From the NCBI GenBank assembly GCA_947632175.1, contig CANROC010000015.1, positions 1 to 64,000 of the forward strand: DNA of 64,000 nt, written 5' to 3'. A model generated the notes under the pieces. It saw only the letters and a program-made list of their open reading frames with translations. It searched no databases and was not told the DNA's origin. The stretch comes from an uncultured Oscillospiraceae bacterium (GTDB taxonomy: Bacteria > Bacillota > Clostridia > Oscillospirales > Oscillospiraceae). Both the position numbers and the translations under genes were made by a program. This document shows, piece after piece, positions 8,058-16,777 of this stretch. The stretch's first letter is position 1. Every line of letters begins with the position of its first letter.

Positions 8058-8132
8058 TGGTGACGCCAGCGGGATTCGAACCCGCGATACAGGATTGAAA
8101 GCCCTGTGACTTAGCCGCTTGTCGATGGCGCC
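8058..8132 (-). tRNA. tRNA-Glu (anticodon TTC)
   Basis: Cloverleaf with acceptor GGCGCCA/TGGCGTC, anticodon loop CTTTCAA, T loop TTCGAAT, A73 and encoded CCA at 8058-8060. It reads GAA codons. It lies between promoter copy 3 and the 7525-8028 gene. Confidence 0.93.
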
Positions 8133-8310
8133 ACTTTTCGAAAAAATAAACGCAATTCTTATTTGCCGTGAGACGCAATGTGTAAGATAAAAAATCTCGA
8201 AACCGTTGCGACTCTAAGGAAATCTTATTTGCTGGTCATTTGCTGATAACGAAAAAGATACACAATATGAAAAACGAAATCGACTGGTCTGCAAATGTTT
8301 CTTGCTCTAT

Positions 8311-8345
8311 TATTTATATACGCAAATTGTGCAAAAAATATATCA
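8311..8345 (-). promoter_or_regulatory. Element promoter motif, copy 3
   Basis: Minus strand GATATATTTTTT, then TTTGCGTATATAAAT about 13 bp downstream. This is one of the best copies. It lies immediately after the terminator of the S-layer gene and drives tRNA-Glu and the next gene. Confidence 0.7.
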
Positions 8346-8363
8346 CAGAACAGCAGAATTTCC

Positions 8364-8395
8364 GAAAAAAAGCGGCCATGCCGAAGCATGACCGC
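8364..8395 (-). terminator. Intrinsic terminator of the S-layer protein gene
   Basis: Minus-strand stem GCGGTCATGC/GCATGGCCGC with a short loop followed by seven T residues, just downstream of the stop at 8415. Confidence 0.85.
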
Positions 8396-8414
8396 AATAT
8401 ATAAAGGATATCTC

Positions 8415-11400
8415 TTATTTCTCAATGAGGCGGGTGAATCTGGCGAAGATAGTCACAGCCTGAGCGCGGGTAGCAAGTCCGTGGGGATCCAACTGGGTCT
8501 GGGAGACACCGACGATAATGCCCATATCAACAGCCCATTTCATGGCCGCTTCAGCCCAATTGCTGATCTCTCCGGCATCCTCATAAGCAGAAAGGTCGAT
8601 GTCGGATTCTGGCTCGTTGAAATAGCGCCACAGCATTGTAACGAGCTGTTCACGGGTAATGCTGTTGTCGGGATCAGTTCCGTCAGAAATACCACGCTTT
8701 ACGGCCCAATCCAGGCTCGTTTCTTTCCAATGCTCACCGCTGGCATCCGCGACGAAATCGAAACGGGCAAGCATGGTCATCAACTCAACTCTGGAAATGT
8801 CCTTTTCAGGGCTGAACTCTGTTGTGCTGGTGCCGTAGACGATACCATGCTCAAAAGCGTATTTAAGATCGTCCTCATACCAAATCCCGTCAGGAACATC
8901 GGTAAAGGGCACATACTCACTGACAACAGGGTGACTGGGCCACTCGGTGGTACCGCATCTTGTGCAAACGTCGTCAACAACATTATGGCCAAGGGCGGGA
9001 ATACGCTTTGTGATGTAGCTGCCACATCTCGAACAAGTAGACAGGGCAAGACCAGACTCCGTGCAAGTAGGCTCAACAACAGTATGATAACTGCCATAAG
9101 AGTGGCCGAGAGCAGGAGCGTCCGGGTCAGAAACAGTTACAGTCTCACCGCAGAACACACAAACGCCAGTTCTGTCAGCAGACTCAGTACAACTTGAGGA
9201 GGTTTCAACAGAGCCGTCAAAGGGCACAGAGTGCGGAAGAAGCTCAGTGCGCTCACGCTTGACATCAGCACCGCACACATCGCATGTACCAACATCGTGG
9301 CCATGGACAAGACAGGTAGCATCGGTGTCAGGCGTCCACTCGGTCACAGTATGCTCCAGAGTGGGGATCTCAATATGCTCGACCTTATTCTCATAAGTCT
9401 TGCCATCAACAGTGACTTTAGCGACAAGTTCCTCTTCGCCGGCAACATCGCAGGTAGCTTCCCTAACGATGTTCTTAGTCACTTCGGCGGAGAACGTCTC
9501 TTTATGAGAGTCATCGCGAGAGCAGGTCAGAGTCACAGAGGCGGAGGTGTGATCATCGGACCAGGTCCAAACGGCGCTTGCCTCGATCCAGTCATGTCCA
9601 AGCGCAGGAGTAGTTTCCTGGCGCTCAATAATGTCTTTGCAGACGGAGCAGCGCTTACCTTCAGAAAGGCCGGTTCCCTCACAAGTCGCGTCAACAGCGG
9701 GGATGATCTCAGGAGTATGGTCAACTTGGGGAGCTTCAGCACCGCAAACAGTGCAGTGGCCGTGAGGCTCGTCAAATGTATGTCCCTGGGCAGGAATAAC
9801 TTCCGATTCCTTTTCAACGTACGTGCATTTGGAGCAGTAAATCCTCTCGGTCTTTCCGTTCTCGGTGCAGGTAGCGTCCACTGCGGGATCGGTAACCAGT
9901 GTGTGGCCACTCTGGCAGACGTAAGTATGGCAAACAGTGCAAATGCCCTGCTCATCCGGGGTGTGATCTGTGGTGGTATTGAGGACTTCAACATCCTTGG
10001 TACTCTCACACCACTCGCACTTCAGAAGGTCGACCCTATTGTCCTTGCAGGTAGCAGCTGTTTTTGTGCCGTAAGGAACTGTATAGGAGTGCTCACCCTT
10101 CTTGTTGGTATCCAGGACCTGATTGACCGCGTTGTGGCAGATGTCGCAGGTAGCGGTCTTTAAAGCGCCCTGGCAAGTGAGGCTCTGGGTCGTGTAGTCA
10201 GTAAACTGATGCCCGGTGGAGTAGACGGTCGCTGGCATAGCGTGATAATCGCAATTCTTGTTCTCGCACACCATCTCGGCAGTAGAGCCATTGGCGGTGC
10301 AAGTAGGAGCCACAGCATCCGTAACCTTCTTGAGAGAGTGACCGGTTGCAGGAATGACAGTAGACGCCTGAAGTACAGTACCGCAGTCCTCGCAGACGAT
10401 CGTATCTGTAGCGCCGTTCTCTGTGCAGGTAGCAGCCTTGCCGGTCTCAGTTCTCCTGTTGTTATGAGGACAGACCTTGGCGACCTGAGTCTCACCAAAC
10501 TCCTGGATCTCCGCGGTTTTAACCTCAGAGGGGATGAATGAGACATTAAGAACATCATTGGACTTGACCTGAGCGCCGGTTACAGTAAATGTACCGTCCT
10601 CAGAGACATCAATGGATTCACCGCCAAGAGATACAGATTCCACAGCAAATCCATCGACAGCTTCGATCTGGAACTCAACCTTGGTATCATCATGGAACGG
10701 AATATTTCCGGCCTGACCAACCGCCTCAACGCCGTTGACCTTGACAACACCGTTACCGTCTGAAACAACGATAAGGGTACGCTCAGGATCAGCAACAGCG
10801 GCAGCAGAAGAATCGGCGGTCTTCTTCACCGCTACGATCTCAAAGGGAGAGAACGCGTCGCACATGATAACCATACCGTAAGGAGTCGGGATGAGTGTGA
10901 TCTCGTTGACGCCAACGATGTCATCACCCCATGCATGTCCCTCTTTCTTCTCATTGCCACAGGGGTGGTCAGCGTCACAACGGGTAAAGTGGTAAGCTTT
11001 AAGCTCTACTTCGCTGTCCCCTCCAGTCAACATATCATAGGTGATTCCGGCGGGATAACCGACCTGGACACGCAGAGACTGACCGGGTTTCAGCTTGACC
11101 ATAGGGCAAATACGGTTGAAGTTGATCTCAAAGACAGAGCGGCCGACGACCTCCTGTCCCTCGAGCTCCTTACCAACTTTACTGTCCTCAAGGGCGTTTT
11201 CAATGCGCTGGTAATCCTCACGGTTACCGGCGCCAGGGGTCTTATCTTCTACGACGAGCATCAGCCGGCCGTTAAAACCGTTGGTGTTCATCTGCTCTTC
11301 AAGGGCATCAATAACATCCTCATCCGTGCCGCCCTTACGAGCCATCTCAGCCAAGTCGAGATTTTCGGGCGCGTCAAGGAGAGTCGGCTTACCCCAGAGA

Positions 11401-13574
11401 TTCCAGTCAATCCCCTGGCTGCGATAGCAGGCGGGGCAAAGACCAGGAACGGCGCAGATGACGCCGAAGGAGTTGGCAAATTTATTGGAACGGGAACCGA
11501 CAAGGCCCTCCAGCTGGAACCTGTATTCGGTGATATCATCCTGCCACATATCCGAGGCGCGGAAGTTGAAGGACACGCCGTCCACGCGGCATCCGTTCTT
11601 AACGTCACATTTATGCTGCGGATCGTGTTCCACGTTCTTCGGACAGTCAAGCACAGACTTCTGACCCTCGCCAGAACCATAAACGTAATGCCACTGGAAA
11701 TCCACATAGGTATTATCTGTACCGTCATTGGGCATATCCACGTAGCCGTCACGGTCCTTATCGAAGGGCAGGTCGCCGGTGATAACGGCAATCATGTCAC
11801 CGCCAGTGCGCAAATCCTGCTGAATCGTAGTGTAGCTCACACGAATTTCCTGCACAGCAGCGAGAGAGGAATTATCGGTAAAATCATCGATACTCATGGC
11901 ATCGCCGGCAACAGGATGATAGAGCTCGTCGTCGAAGGTAACATCAAAGCGGTAATCATATCCCGCCGTACCCTGCACGTTAGGCGCGGGGGTCTGACGG
12001 AAAACGTAAGGAGGCGCCTCATAGCTGGCATTAGAGTTGTAGAGCATATCAGACTGTGCTACGAAATCAGATCCATCGCCGTTGTAGAACGCCTGCTCCC
12101 ATGTGTAAGACCAGTCGTGACGGTTCGCCCACTCGTCATAATCGTCAGGCTTGCGGGTCGTAACAGCGATCTCGACATACTCGCAGGTGCCTGTGTAGAC
12201 ATGGAGACCATCTTTCCCGTCATAAAAATAGTCGTTCTTTGCCAGGAACAGTAAGGCGGCGTTGGCATAGTACCACTCATGCATAACATGAGAGGTCCCA
12301 TCAGCATGCATATCATACATCCTGATAAGGAAATAATATCCCTTTTCAGCGGACTCAGCCATATTCATTCCCTGGAAGGAGACGGTGAACACACCAGCCG
12401 GGATCCCTTCCACGGAGCCGGCGACAGAGTAATCGACTTTCAGTCCGGTTTTATCCCCGTAGGCGGTAGACCCATTATAGCTTGAGGTTTCGATCTTCGG
12501 ATACTTAAACTCGAAGTTCCCGGTAGACACATAACCAGAAGGCTGCCAGTATTCTCCGACAACGTTCTGACCGACCATGAGATAAGTCACGGTCTCTGTC
12601 TCGTCGTTACCAAGCTTAGTGTTGTCAATTTCGCGTTTTCCGTACCAGTCAACGGGCACGGGGTCGTCCCAGGTGGCATCCACGACGTACCAACGGGAAG
12701 TATCAGGGTCGCTGTCGTCAGGGATGTTGACCGCGTTCCACATGTGGTTCTCGGGAGGGCCCTTAGTCTGGATACCGTGAATCAGGACACACTCTACGCC
12801 CAGACGGGTCAGGATGACCTGCATGGCACGGGAATACGCCTCGCAAACGCCCTGTTTGGTGTAGAGGGCATAGAGCGTACGGATGTACGGCTCGTCGCCC
12901 TTCACACACTCCGTCTCGTACCGATAACTCAGTCCGCGCGTAACGGAGTCATGGACAGACCGCACGAGAACAGCCTTGATATCCGCATCGGAATATGTAC
13001 CGCCGGCGTTCTCCGCATTCAGAGCGGCAATAGCATTATCCTCAATCGTCTTAAGGACCTTTTCCAGGTTTTCGTCCATAGTCTTAACCTGGTCGGCCTG
13101 CATCTCCTGGCCGCCAAGCAGGTAGGTCTTTCCCCTACCCGGACCAATCAGTACATGGTAGTCCCCGTTCCCTTCCTTAGTCACATGGAAGGAGAGATAC
13201 CCGGAGTCTATGTACCAAAGCTCGGAATGGTCAAGGTCAAGAGCGTCCTTAGCGGCACAGAAATCGTTGTAGAGATCCTTGTTCCCGGCAAGGTAAGCCT
13301 CAACAGCTGCATCATCCACCTCGTCGATCTCCATGAGGTCAATAAACTTTGTGCCCTCATAGTAATCAGCCTTTGTGGATTCGTCGGAAAACTCATGGAG
13401 AAGCTTGTTGTAGATAGCCATACTTCTCGGATTGAGCTGCTTGTAGAAATAGTCTGATGTCAGCTTCTTCGGGGTATATGCGTAAGAACCCCCCTCAGCT
13501 GCAAACGCTGTGACAGGCACAAGTGAAAGGGCCATCACAAGCGCGATCAAAAAGCTCAGGAATCTCTTTTTCAT
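8415..13574 (-). CDS. Giant S-layer-anchored protein with transglutaminase-like domain
   Basis: A 1719-residue secreted protein. Residues 1-25 are a signal peptide (KKR, hydrophobic core, AFAA). A transglutaminase-like core at about 200-310 has the expected triad: Cys244 in GVCEAYSRA, His277 in ENHMWN and Asp299 in VVDATW. A long beta-rich middle follows. About residues 1070-1530 hold repeated Cys-pair modules of the CTENG...C..CG...IPATGH type. The C-terminus, about 1540-1719, carries three SLH domains that bind secondary cell-wall polymer. It has its own promoter copy and terminator. Inside a phage element this is most simply a lysogenic-conversion gene displayed on the host surface. Whether the enzyme crosslinks, hydrolyses or only binds is unknown. 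Confidence 0.9.
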   Translation of the reverse strand: MKKRFLSFLIALVMALSLVPVTAFAAEGGSYAYTPKKLTSDYFYKQLNPRSMAIYNKLLHEFSDESTKADYYEGTKFIDLMEIDEVDDAAVEAYLAGNKDLYNDFCAAKDALDLDHSELWYIDSGYLSFHVTKEGNGDYHVLIGPGRGKTYLLGGQEMQADQVKTMDENLEKVLKTIEDNAIAALNAENAGGTYSDADIKAVLVRSVHDSVTRGLSYRYETECVKGDEPYIRTLYALYTKQGVCEAYSRAMQVILTRLGVECVLIHGIQTKGPPENHMWNAVNIPDDSDPDTSRWYVVDATWDDPVPVDWYGKREIDNTKLGNDETETVTYLMVGQNVVGEYWQPSGYVSTGNFEFKYPKIETSSYNGSTAYGDKTGLKVDYSVAGSVEGIPAGVFTVSFQGMNMAESAEKGYYFLIRMYDMHADGTSHVMHEWYYANAALLFLAKNDYFYDGKDGLHVYTGTCEYVEIAVTTRKPDDYDEWANRHDWSYTWEQAFYNGDGSDFVAQSDMLYNSNASYEAPPYVFRQTPAPNVQGTAGYDYRFDVTFDDELYHPVAGDAMSIDDFTDNSSLAAVQEIRVSYTTIQQDLRTGGDMIAVITGDLPFDKDRDGYVDMPNDGTDNTYVDFQWHYVYGSGEGQKSVLDCPKNVEHDPQHKCDVKNGCRVDGVSFNFRASDMWQDDITEYRFQLEGLVGSRSNKFANSFGVICAVPGLCPACYRSQGIDWNLWGKPTLLDAPENLDLAEMARKGGTDEDVIDALEEQMNTNGFNGRLMLVVEDKTPGAGNREDYQRIENALEDSKVGKELEGQEVVGRSVFEINFNRICPMVKLKPGQSLRVQVGYPAGITYDMLTGGDSEVELKAYHFTRCDADHPCGNEKKEGHAWGDDIVGVNEITLIPTPYGMVIMCDAFSPFEIVAVKKTADSSAAAVADPERTLIVVSDGNGVVKVNGVEAVGQAGNIPFHDDTKVEFQIEAVDGFAVESVSLGGESIDVSEDGTFTVTGAQVKSNDVLNVSFIPSEVKTAEIQEFGETQVAKVCPHNNRRTETGKAATCTENGATDTIVCEDCGTVLQASTVIPATGHSLKKVTDAVAPTCTANGSTAEMVCENKNCDYHAMPATVYSTGHQFTDYTTQSLTCQGALKTATCDICHNAVNQVLDTNKKGEHSYTVPYGTKTAATCKDNRVDLLKCEWCESTKDVEVLNTTTDHTPDEQGICTVCHTYVCQSGHTLVTDPAVDATCTENGKTERIYCSKCTYVEKESEVIPAQGHTFDEPHGHCTVCGAEAPQVDHTPEIIPAVDATCEGTGLSEGKRCSVCKDIIERQETTPALGHDWIEASAVWTWSDDHTSASVTLTCSRDDSHKETFSAEVTKNIVREATCDVAGEEELVAKVTVDGKTYENKVEHIEIPTLEHTVTEWTPDTDATCLVHGHDVGTCDVCGADVKRERTELLPHSVPFDGSVETSSSCTESADRTGVCVFCGETVTVSDPDAPALGHSYGSYHTVVEPTCTESGLALSTCSRCGSYITKRIPALGHNVVDDVCTRCGTTEWPSHPVVSEYVPFTDVPDGIWYEDDLKYAFEHGIVYGTSTTEFSPEKDISRVELMTMLARFDFVADASGEHWKETSLDWAVKRGISDGTDPDNSITREQLVTMLWRYFNEPESDIDLSAYEDAGEISNWAEAAMKWAVDMGIIVGVSQTQLDPHGLATRAQAVTIFARFTRLIEK

Positions 13575-13683
13575 ACAAGAAAAATCCTTTCAAAAATATA
13601 AATGTTTAAAAAATATTTTGGATATCGCTAAGAACACGTCTAAAGCATGACCCACATCTCCTTTCTTGTGTTGGGGTGGGGCA

Positions 13684-13717
13684 ACTTTAGATACGCAAAT
13701 TCACAAAAGAATATAAG
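13684..13717 (-). promoter_or_regulatory. Element promoter motif, copy 4
   Basis: Minus strand CTTATATTCTTTT then TTTGCGTATCTAAAG. It is about 110 bp upstream of the S-layer protein start and points at it. Its upstream element is one arm of the hairpin at 13710-13741. Confidence 0.65.
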
Positions 13718-13741
13718 CGTTGTGTTGAAAGCGCTTATATT
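13710..13741 (-). terminator. Perfect 10-bp hairpin, terminator overlapping a promoter
   Basis: AATATAAGCG at 13710-13719 pairs perfectly with CGCTTATATT at 13732-13741 around a 12-nt loop. It lies downstream of the lipoprotein gene and upstream of the S-layer gene, with a T-rich tract beyond it. It could end the first transcript or modulate the second. Confidence 0.5.
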
Positions 13742-13803
13742 TTCTTGTTTTTAACGTTTTAGGGAATTACTACAGGTAAGTCCGCTCCAAAAGTCTTATC
13801 CAC

Positions 13804-14553
13804 TTACTCCGTCGCTACCCCAATGTCAGGCTCAGGCGCGAAAGCAGAGATGATCATGTCTGCGTCAACGGACTCCGTGCTGGTCATAACAATAAGAATA
13901 AGACCATCTTTTACGGCATATTTTACGATAGCTTCAGGCTTACCACAATTGGCGTTCCAGTATGTGTTTGCGTTCTTAAAAAGCTCCTGTGCGTACGTAT
14001 CTATATCAAGGTCATCGGAGGGGTCGATCAAAATTACCGCGTAGGGACTCGGGCCAACCGCAGGGGTATTGGCAGCTACGCGTGTATTCGCGTCGCAGGC
14101 AAGGCCATTAAACCACTGGGAAAACTTCTTCGACGTATACAGAGGATATGTTGAGTAGGAGGAATAGTTGTTCATCAGGAACTCGTCAACCTCACCACCC
14201 ATGATCCCAACGACTTTATCTACCAGATCATCCGCGTTTGGAAGCTTGATATCCTCAGGTCCCTCCGTGCCAGAGCTCGACCCAGTCTGGTTAGGAGTAT
14301 CTGCCGGCGTGATCAGGTCTCCATAGGTAGGATAATCATAGTGATGATTATCTGCATCCTGAATTTCAGGATCAGCTTGGTAAGTATCGTTATTAACCGT
14401 TGCGTTAGGTACCGTAGTTGTGTCAGTGGGGATTGTGGGTAAGTATGAGGGAGTATTGGTAGCGCGGAGATCACTTAAAATCGAACAGGCGGAAAGCGTC
14501 AGAATAGAACAAGCTACCGCGCAGATTGCTAAAATTCTCAGACTTTTCTTCAT
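13804..14553 (-). CDS. Phage-encoded lipoprotein
   Basis: A 249-residue protein beginning MKKSLRILAICAVACS with a lipobox LTLSAC near residue 22, so it is probably lipidated and anchored on the outer face of the membrane. A Thr/Pro/Asp-rich spacer follows to about residue 95, then a globular domain I do not recognise. The ATG at 14553 follows AAAGG; an in-frame extension upstream lacks a signal-like start. It is adjacent to the S-layer-anchored protein, making a pair of surface-directed genes in the element. Confidence 0.8.
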   Translation of the reverse strand: MKKSLRILAICAVACSILTLSACSILSDLRATNTPSYLPTIPTDTTTVPNATVNNDTYQADPEIQDADNHHYDYPTYGDLITPADTPNQTGSSSGTEGPEDIKLPNADDLVDKVVGIMGGEVDEFLMNNYSSYSTYPLYTSKKFSQWFNGLACDANTRVAANTPAVGPSPYAVILIDPSDDLDIDTYAQELFKNANTYWNANCGKPEAIVKYAVKDGLILIVMTSTESVDADMIISAFAPEPDIGVATE

Positions 14554-14616
14554 AGTGAGACGACCTTTCTGGAAAACAATTTTGCAGAGCAAAGATTTGG
14601 GAAATTGATGAGGAGG

Positions 14617-14970
14617 TTAGGAGGACTCTTCGATACTCTGCTCATCCTTCAGACCAAGCAAAGCTTTTAGCTGCCGCCAGATTTTCAGCTGTCGCTTATC
14701 TATGCGGCGGACACAATCCTCGACCAAATACACGCGGTTACTGATTTGATCGAGATTATCGGTATGCGAACGAAGTTCATTTTCAATTTTCGTGACCAAA
14801 ATTTGCTTTTCCCTATCCCGCATATCTTTGTTTTCGTAGTTGATCCTCAAGCCCTGGCCAGACTTCAGATGGACAGTCAGAGTATACGGAAGATCACTAT
14901 TCCCCTGTTCGGCACTTACGTACGATACCTCAGCCGCGGGGAAACTGTAATAAGAATTAAAGTTTATCAT
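14617..14970 (-). CDS. Hypothetical protein, C-terminal helix
   Basis: A 117-residue protein. The N-terminal 50 residues look beta-rich, and the remainder is a charged helix that could form a coiled coil. No family recognised. A good reading frame followed by the 15-kb repeat block upstream. Confidence 0.65.
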   Translation of the reverse strand: MINFNSYYSFPAAEVSYVSAEQGNSDLPYTLTVHLKSGQGLRINYENKDMRDREKQILVTKIENELRSHTDNLDQISNRVYLVEDCVRRIDKRQLKIWRQLKALLGLKDEQSIEESS

Positions 14971-14997
14971 GTTCTAACTCCCAAAAAAGATAAATTG

Positions 14998-15062
14998 TTG
15001 AGCATCAGTTGATTAGTTGGTCTATCAGTTGATGTTTCAGTTGGTCTATTGGTTGATTGTTT
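14998..15062. repeat. GTTGATTAGTTGGTCTATC-type repeat block
   Basis: Five short units (GTTGAT or GTTGGT, each followed by a TATC- or TTTC-like tail) in non-coding DNA between two minus-strand genes. They resemble the in-gene repeats at 3173-3250. The minus-strand reading would give Thr/Pro/Asp/Arg-rich peptides similar to that linker, suggesting either relic coding DNA or a shared binding motif. Confidence 0.5.
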
Positions 15063-15094
15063 TTCAAATGTCCCTGATGACAATCAACATCAAA

Positions 15095-15364
15095 TCAGGT
15101 CAGTTTGATTCCAGTACCCTTGCACACGCTGCATGTCTCGGTATCCTGTTTATCCGCTCCCCCAGGCATTTTCACAACGCCTTCCCCATGACACGCAGGG
15201 CAGATGAGCGATGAGGCAGCGGCATTGAGTTTAGAAATTGCCTCGTTATACGCGGCAATCTCAGCATCGTAAGCGTTGATACGGCGGCGAGCTTCTTCGG
15301 CATACGCCTTTTTATCTGCCATGGCTTTGGCACGTTTCTGAATGATACTTGTGATGATATCCAT
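15095..15364 (-). CDS. Small coiled-coil protein with DnaJ-like zinc knuckle
   Basis: An 89-residue protein. Residues 1-50 are an Ala-, Lys- and Glu-rich helix. Residues about 55-85 carry two CxxCxGxG motifs (CPACHGEG and CSVCKGTG), the signature of the DnaJ cysteine-rich zinc domain. There is no J domain. Such stand-alone modules occur in phages and plasmids and may act as small adaptors; that role is inference. Confidence 0.8.
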   Translation of the reverse strand: MDIITSIIQKRAKAMADKKAYAEEARRRINAYDAEIAAYNEAISKLNAAASSLICPACHGEGVVKMPGGADKQDTETCSVCKGTGIKLT

Positions 15365-15384
15365 TTTTTATTGCCTTTCAATTT

Positions 15385-15924
15385 TTAGTTATTTTTTTGG
15401 TATTCACGAATCTCAATTTCGTATCCATTAATGGAAAGATCGTGTAAGCTGATCATACCGGCGACGCCATCGGAGACGAACCAGAACGTGCCGTGCTTGA
15501 ACGTTATCTTGCCATACTCAAGGATACCGATTCTTGTCACAACTCCCCTGTCCCCCTCAAAAATCATCTGTCCATTCTTATCTGAAACTCCAGAACACAG
15601 GGCAACGGATTCAGGCTCAACCTCTTCATAGTTCCAAATTCGGCCCGTAGGAGCGTATGTGCCGATGAAAGAGCGACCAGAGGGTTCCTCCAATAAACAC
15701 CCAAAAATTTTCTCTTGATTGTCCTTACGGACACCGCGAAACAAATATGTAGGCATATGATCTCCTTCTAATTTTACGACTTTAGTTTCCATACTTTTTT
15801 GCCTTATCACAGCTTTTGTAGGGGGAGTTTCCAAGTGTACTCTCGCACGCAATCGGGCGGACATCTCACTTATCGTGTGGAGGGTGCATGAGCCCGTAGC
15901 TGAAGTGATTACGCAATGATCCAT
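15385..15924 (-). CDS. YopX family protein with N-terminal extension, two possible starts
   Basis: The frame encodes 179 residues from the ATG at 15924, which has a very strong site (AGGAGGACAT). A second in-frame ATG at 15756, also with a strong site (GAAGGAGATCAT), starts exactly at the YopX domain (MPTYLFRGVRKDNQEKIFG, then SGVSDKNGQMIFEGD). So a long and a 123-residue short form may both be made. The 56-residue extension is Thr- and Arg-rich and unrecognised. Second of three YopX genes; function of the family unknown. Confidence 0.8.
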   Translation of the reverse strand: MDHCVITSATGSCTLHTISEMSARLRARVHLETPPTKAVIRQKSMETKVVKLEGDHMPTYLFRGVRKDNQEKIFGCLLEEPSGRSFIGTYAPTGRIWNYEEVEPESVALCSGVSDKNGQMIFEGDRGVVTRIGILEYGKITFKHGTFWFVSDGVAGMISLHDLSINGYEIEIREYQKNN

Positions 15925-15952
15925 ATGTCCTCCTATTTTTAAGTACATTTAG

Positions 15953-16753
15953 TTATTCGGGAAGCTTCCAAATCTCGATTTCCCTATCCTTCAACTCTTC
16001 GCGAATGATATCCAATACGGTATCCCAGTTACCGCCTCCAAGACCGCAACCCATGCCATAGGGGATACGTATGACTGCGCCAGGATGTTTTCTTGAGAGA
16101 GTACGGAGTGCTTGCCGGAGAGCGGCGTAATCCGTGTATAGCCTATCTCGACCGTAGGCAAGCTGTCCAAAAATATTGGCTACGGAGAAATTCGAAAAAC
16201 AGCAAATGTCTACGATTTGGACTTGTCCGAGAAGACTTTCAGGCGAGTTACGCATACACATAGCGTAGTATTCCTGGTATACATTTGGAAAAGTCTTTTT
16301 GATTTGCTTTGCCAAGCCTGCTCCCATGACACCTTTGCAGTTTACCTGATGACAAATGATTACGTCTTGTCCGTCAGATGGCGGGGTCAAGATATCTCCT
16401 GTCACTTCACGAAGAGCACCATCTTTATTATTTTTGGTGGGGGTTTCTTTCACAACGATTCGCCCCATCTGTTCTGACCTCATCTCATACTTCAGAACAT
16501 TGGCCACCTTACGATTCATGATGTCTTTCTGAGTCTCTTCGTCAAAATCTTTTAAAATACCACGCTGAATCAGCATTTGCATGACCGCTTGAATGTGATG
16601 ATACTCCGTCAGGAGCTGGCAACTGTTCGTTGTCTTTTTCTCATCATTCGGGTGAAATGCGTCTGGGCCAAAACGGAGGTACTTGGCGACAGCCTGACTC
16701 AATTCTCCGCACTCTTCCATTAAAACTATTAAAAGATTCTCGTCTCTTGTCAT
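15953..16753 (-). CDS. MazG-like / macro domain fusion
   Basis: A 266-residue two-domain protein. Residues 1 to about 60 resemble all-alpha NTP pyrophosphohydrolases of phages (EECGELSQAVAKYLRF). Residues about 125-266 are a macro domain of the ADP-ribose-1''-phosphate-binding type: HQVNCKGVMGAGLAKQI near 134-150, then FGQLAYG, a TDY motif, and IRIPYGMGCGLGGGNW. Macro domains bind or hydrolyse ADP-ribose derivatives. The pairing suggests handling of nucleotides or ADP-ribosyl signals, possibly against host defence; that is inference. GGGGAGGGG precedes the ATG. Confidence 0.85.
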   Translation of the reverse strand: MTRDENLLIVLMEECGELSQAVAKYLRFGPDAFHPNDEKKTTNSCQLLTEYHHIQAVMQMLIQRGILKDFDEETQKDIMNRKVANVLKYEMRSEQMGRIVVKETPTKNNKDGALREVTGDILTPPSDGQDVIICHQVNCKGVMGAGLAKQIKKTFPNVYQEYYAMCMRNSPESLLGQVQIVDICCFSNFSVANIFGQLAYGRDRLYTDYAALRQALRTLSRKHPGAVIRIPYGMGCGLGGGNWDTVLDIIREELKDREIEIWKLPE

Positions 16754-16777
16754 TTGAACCCCTCCCCAAAAACAACT

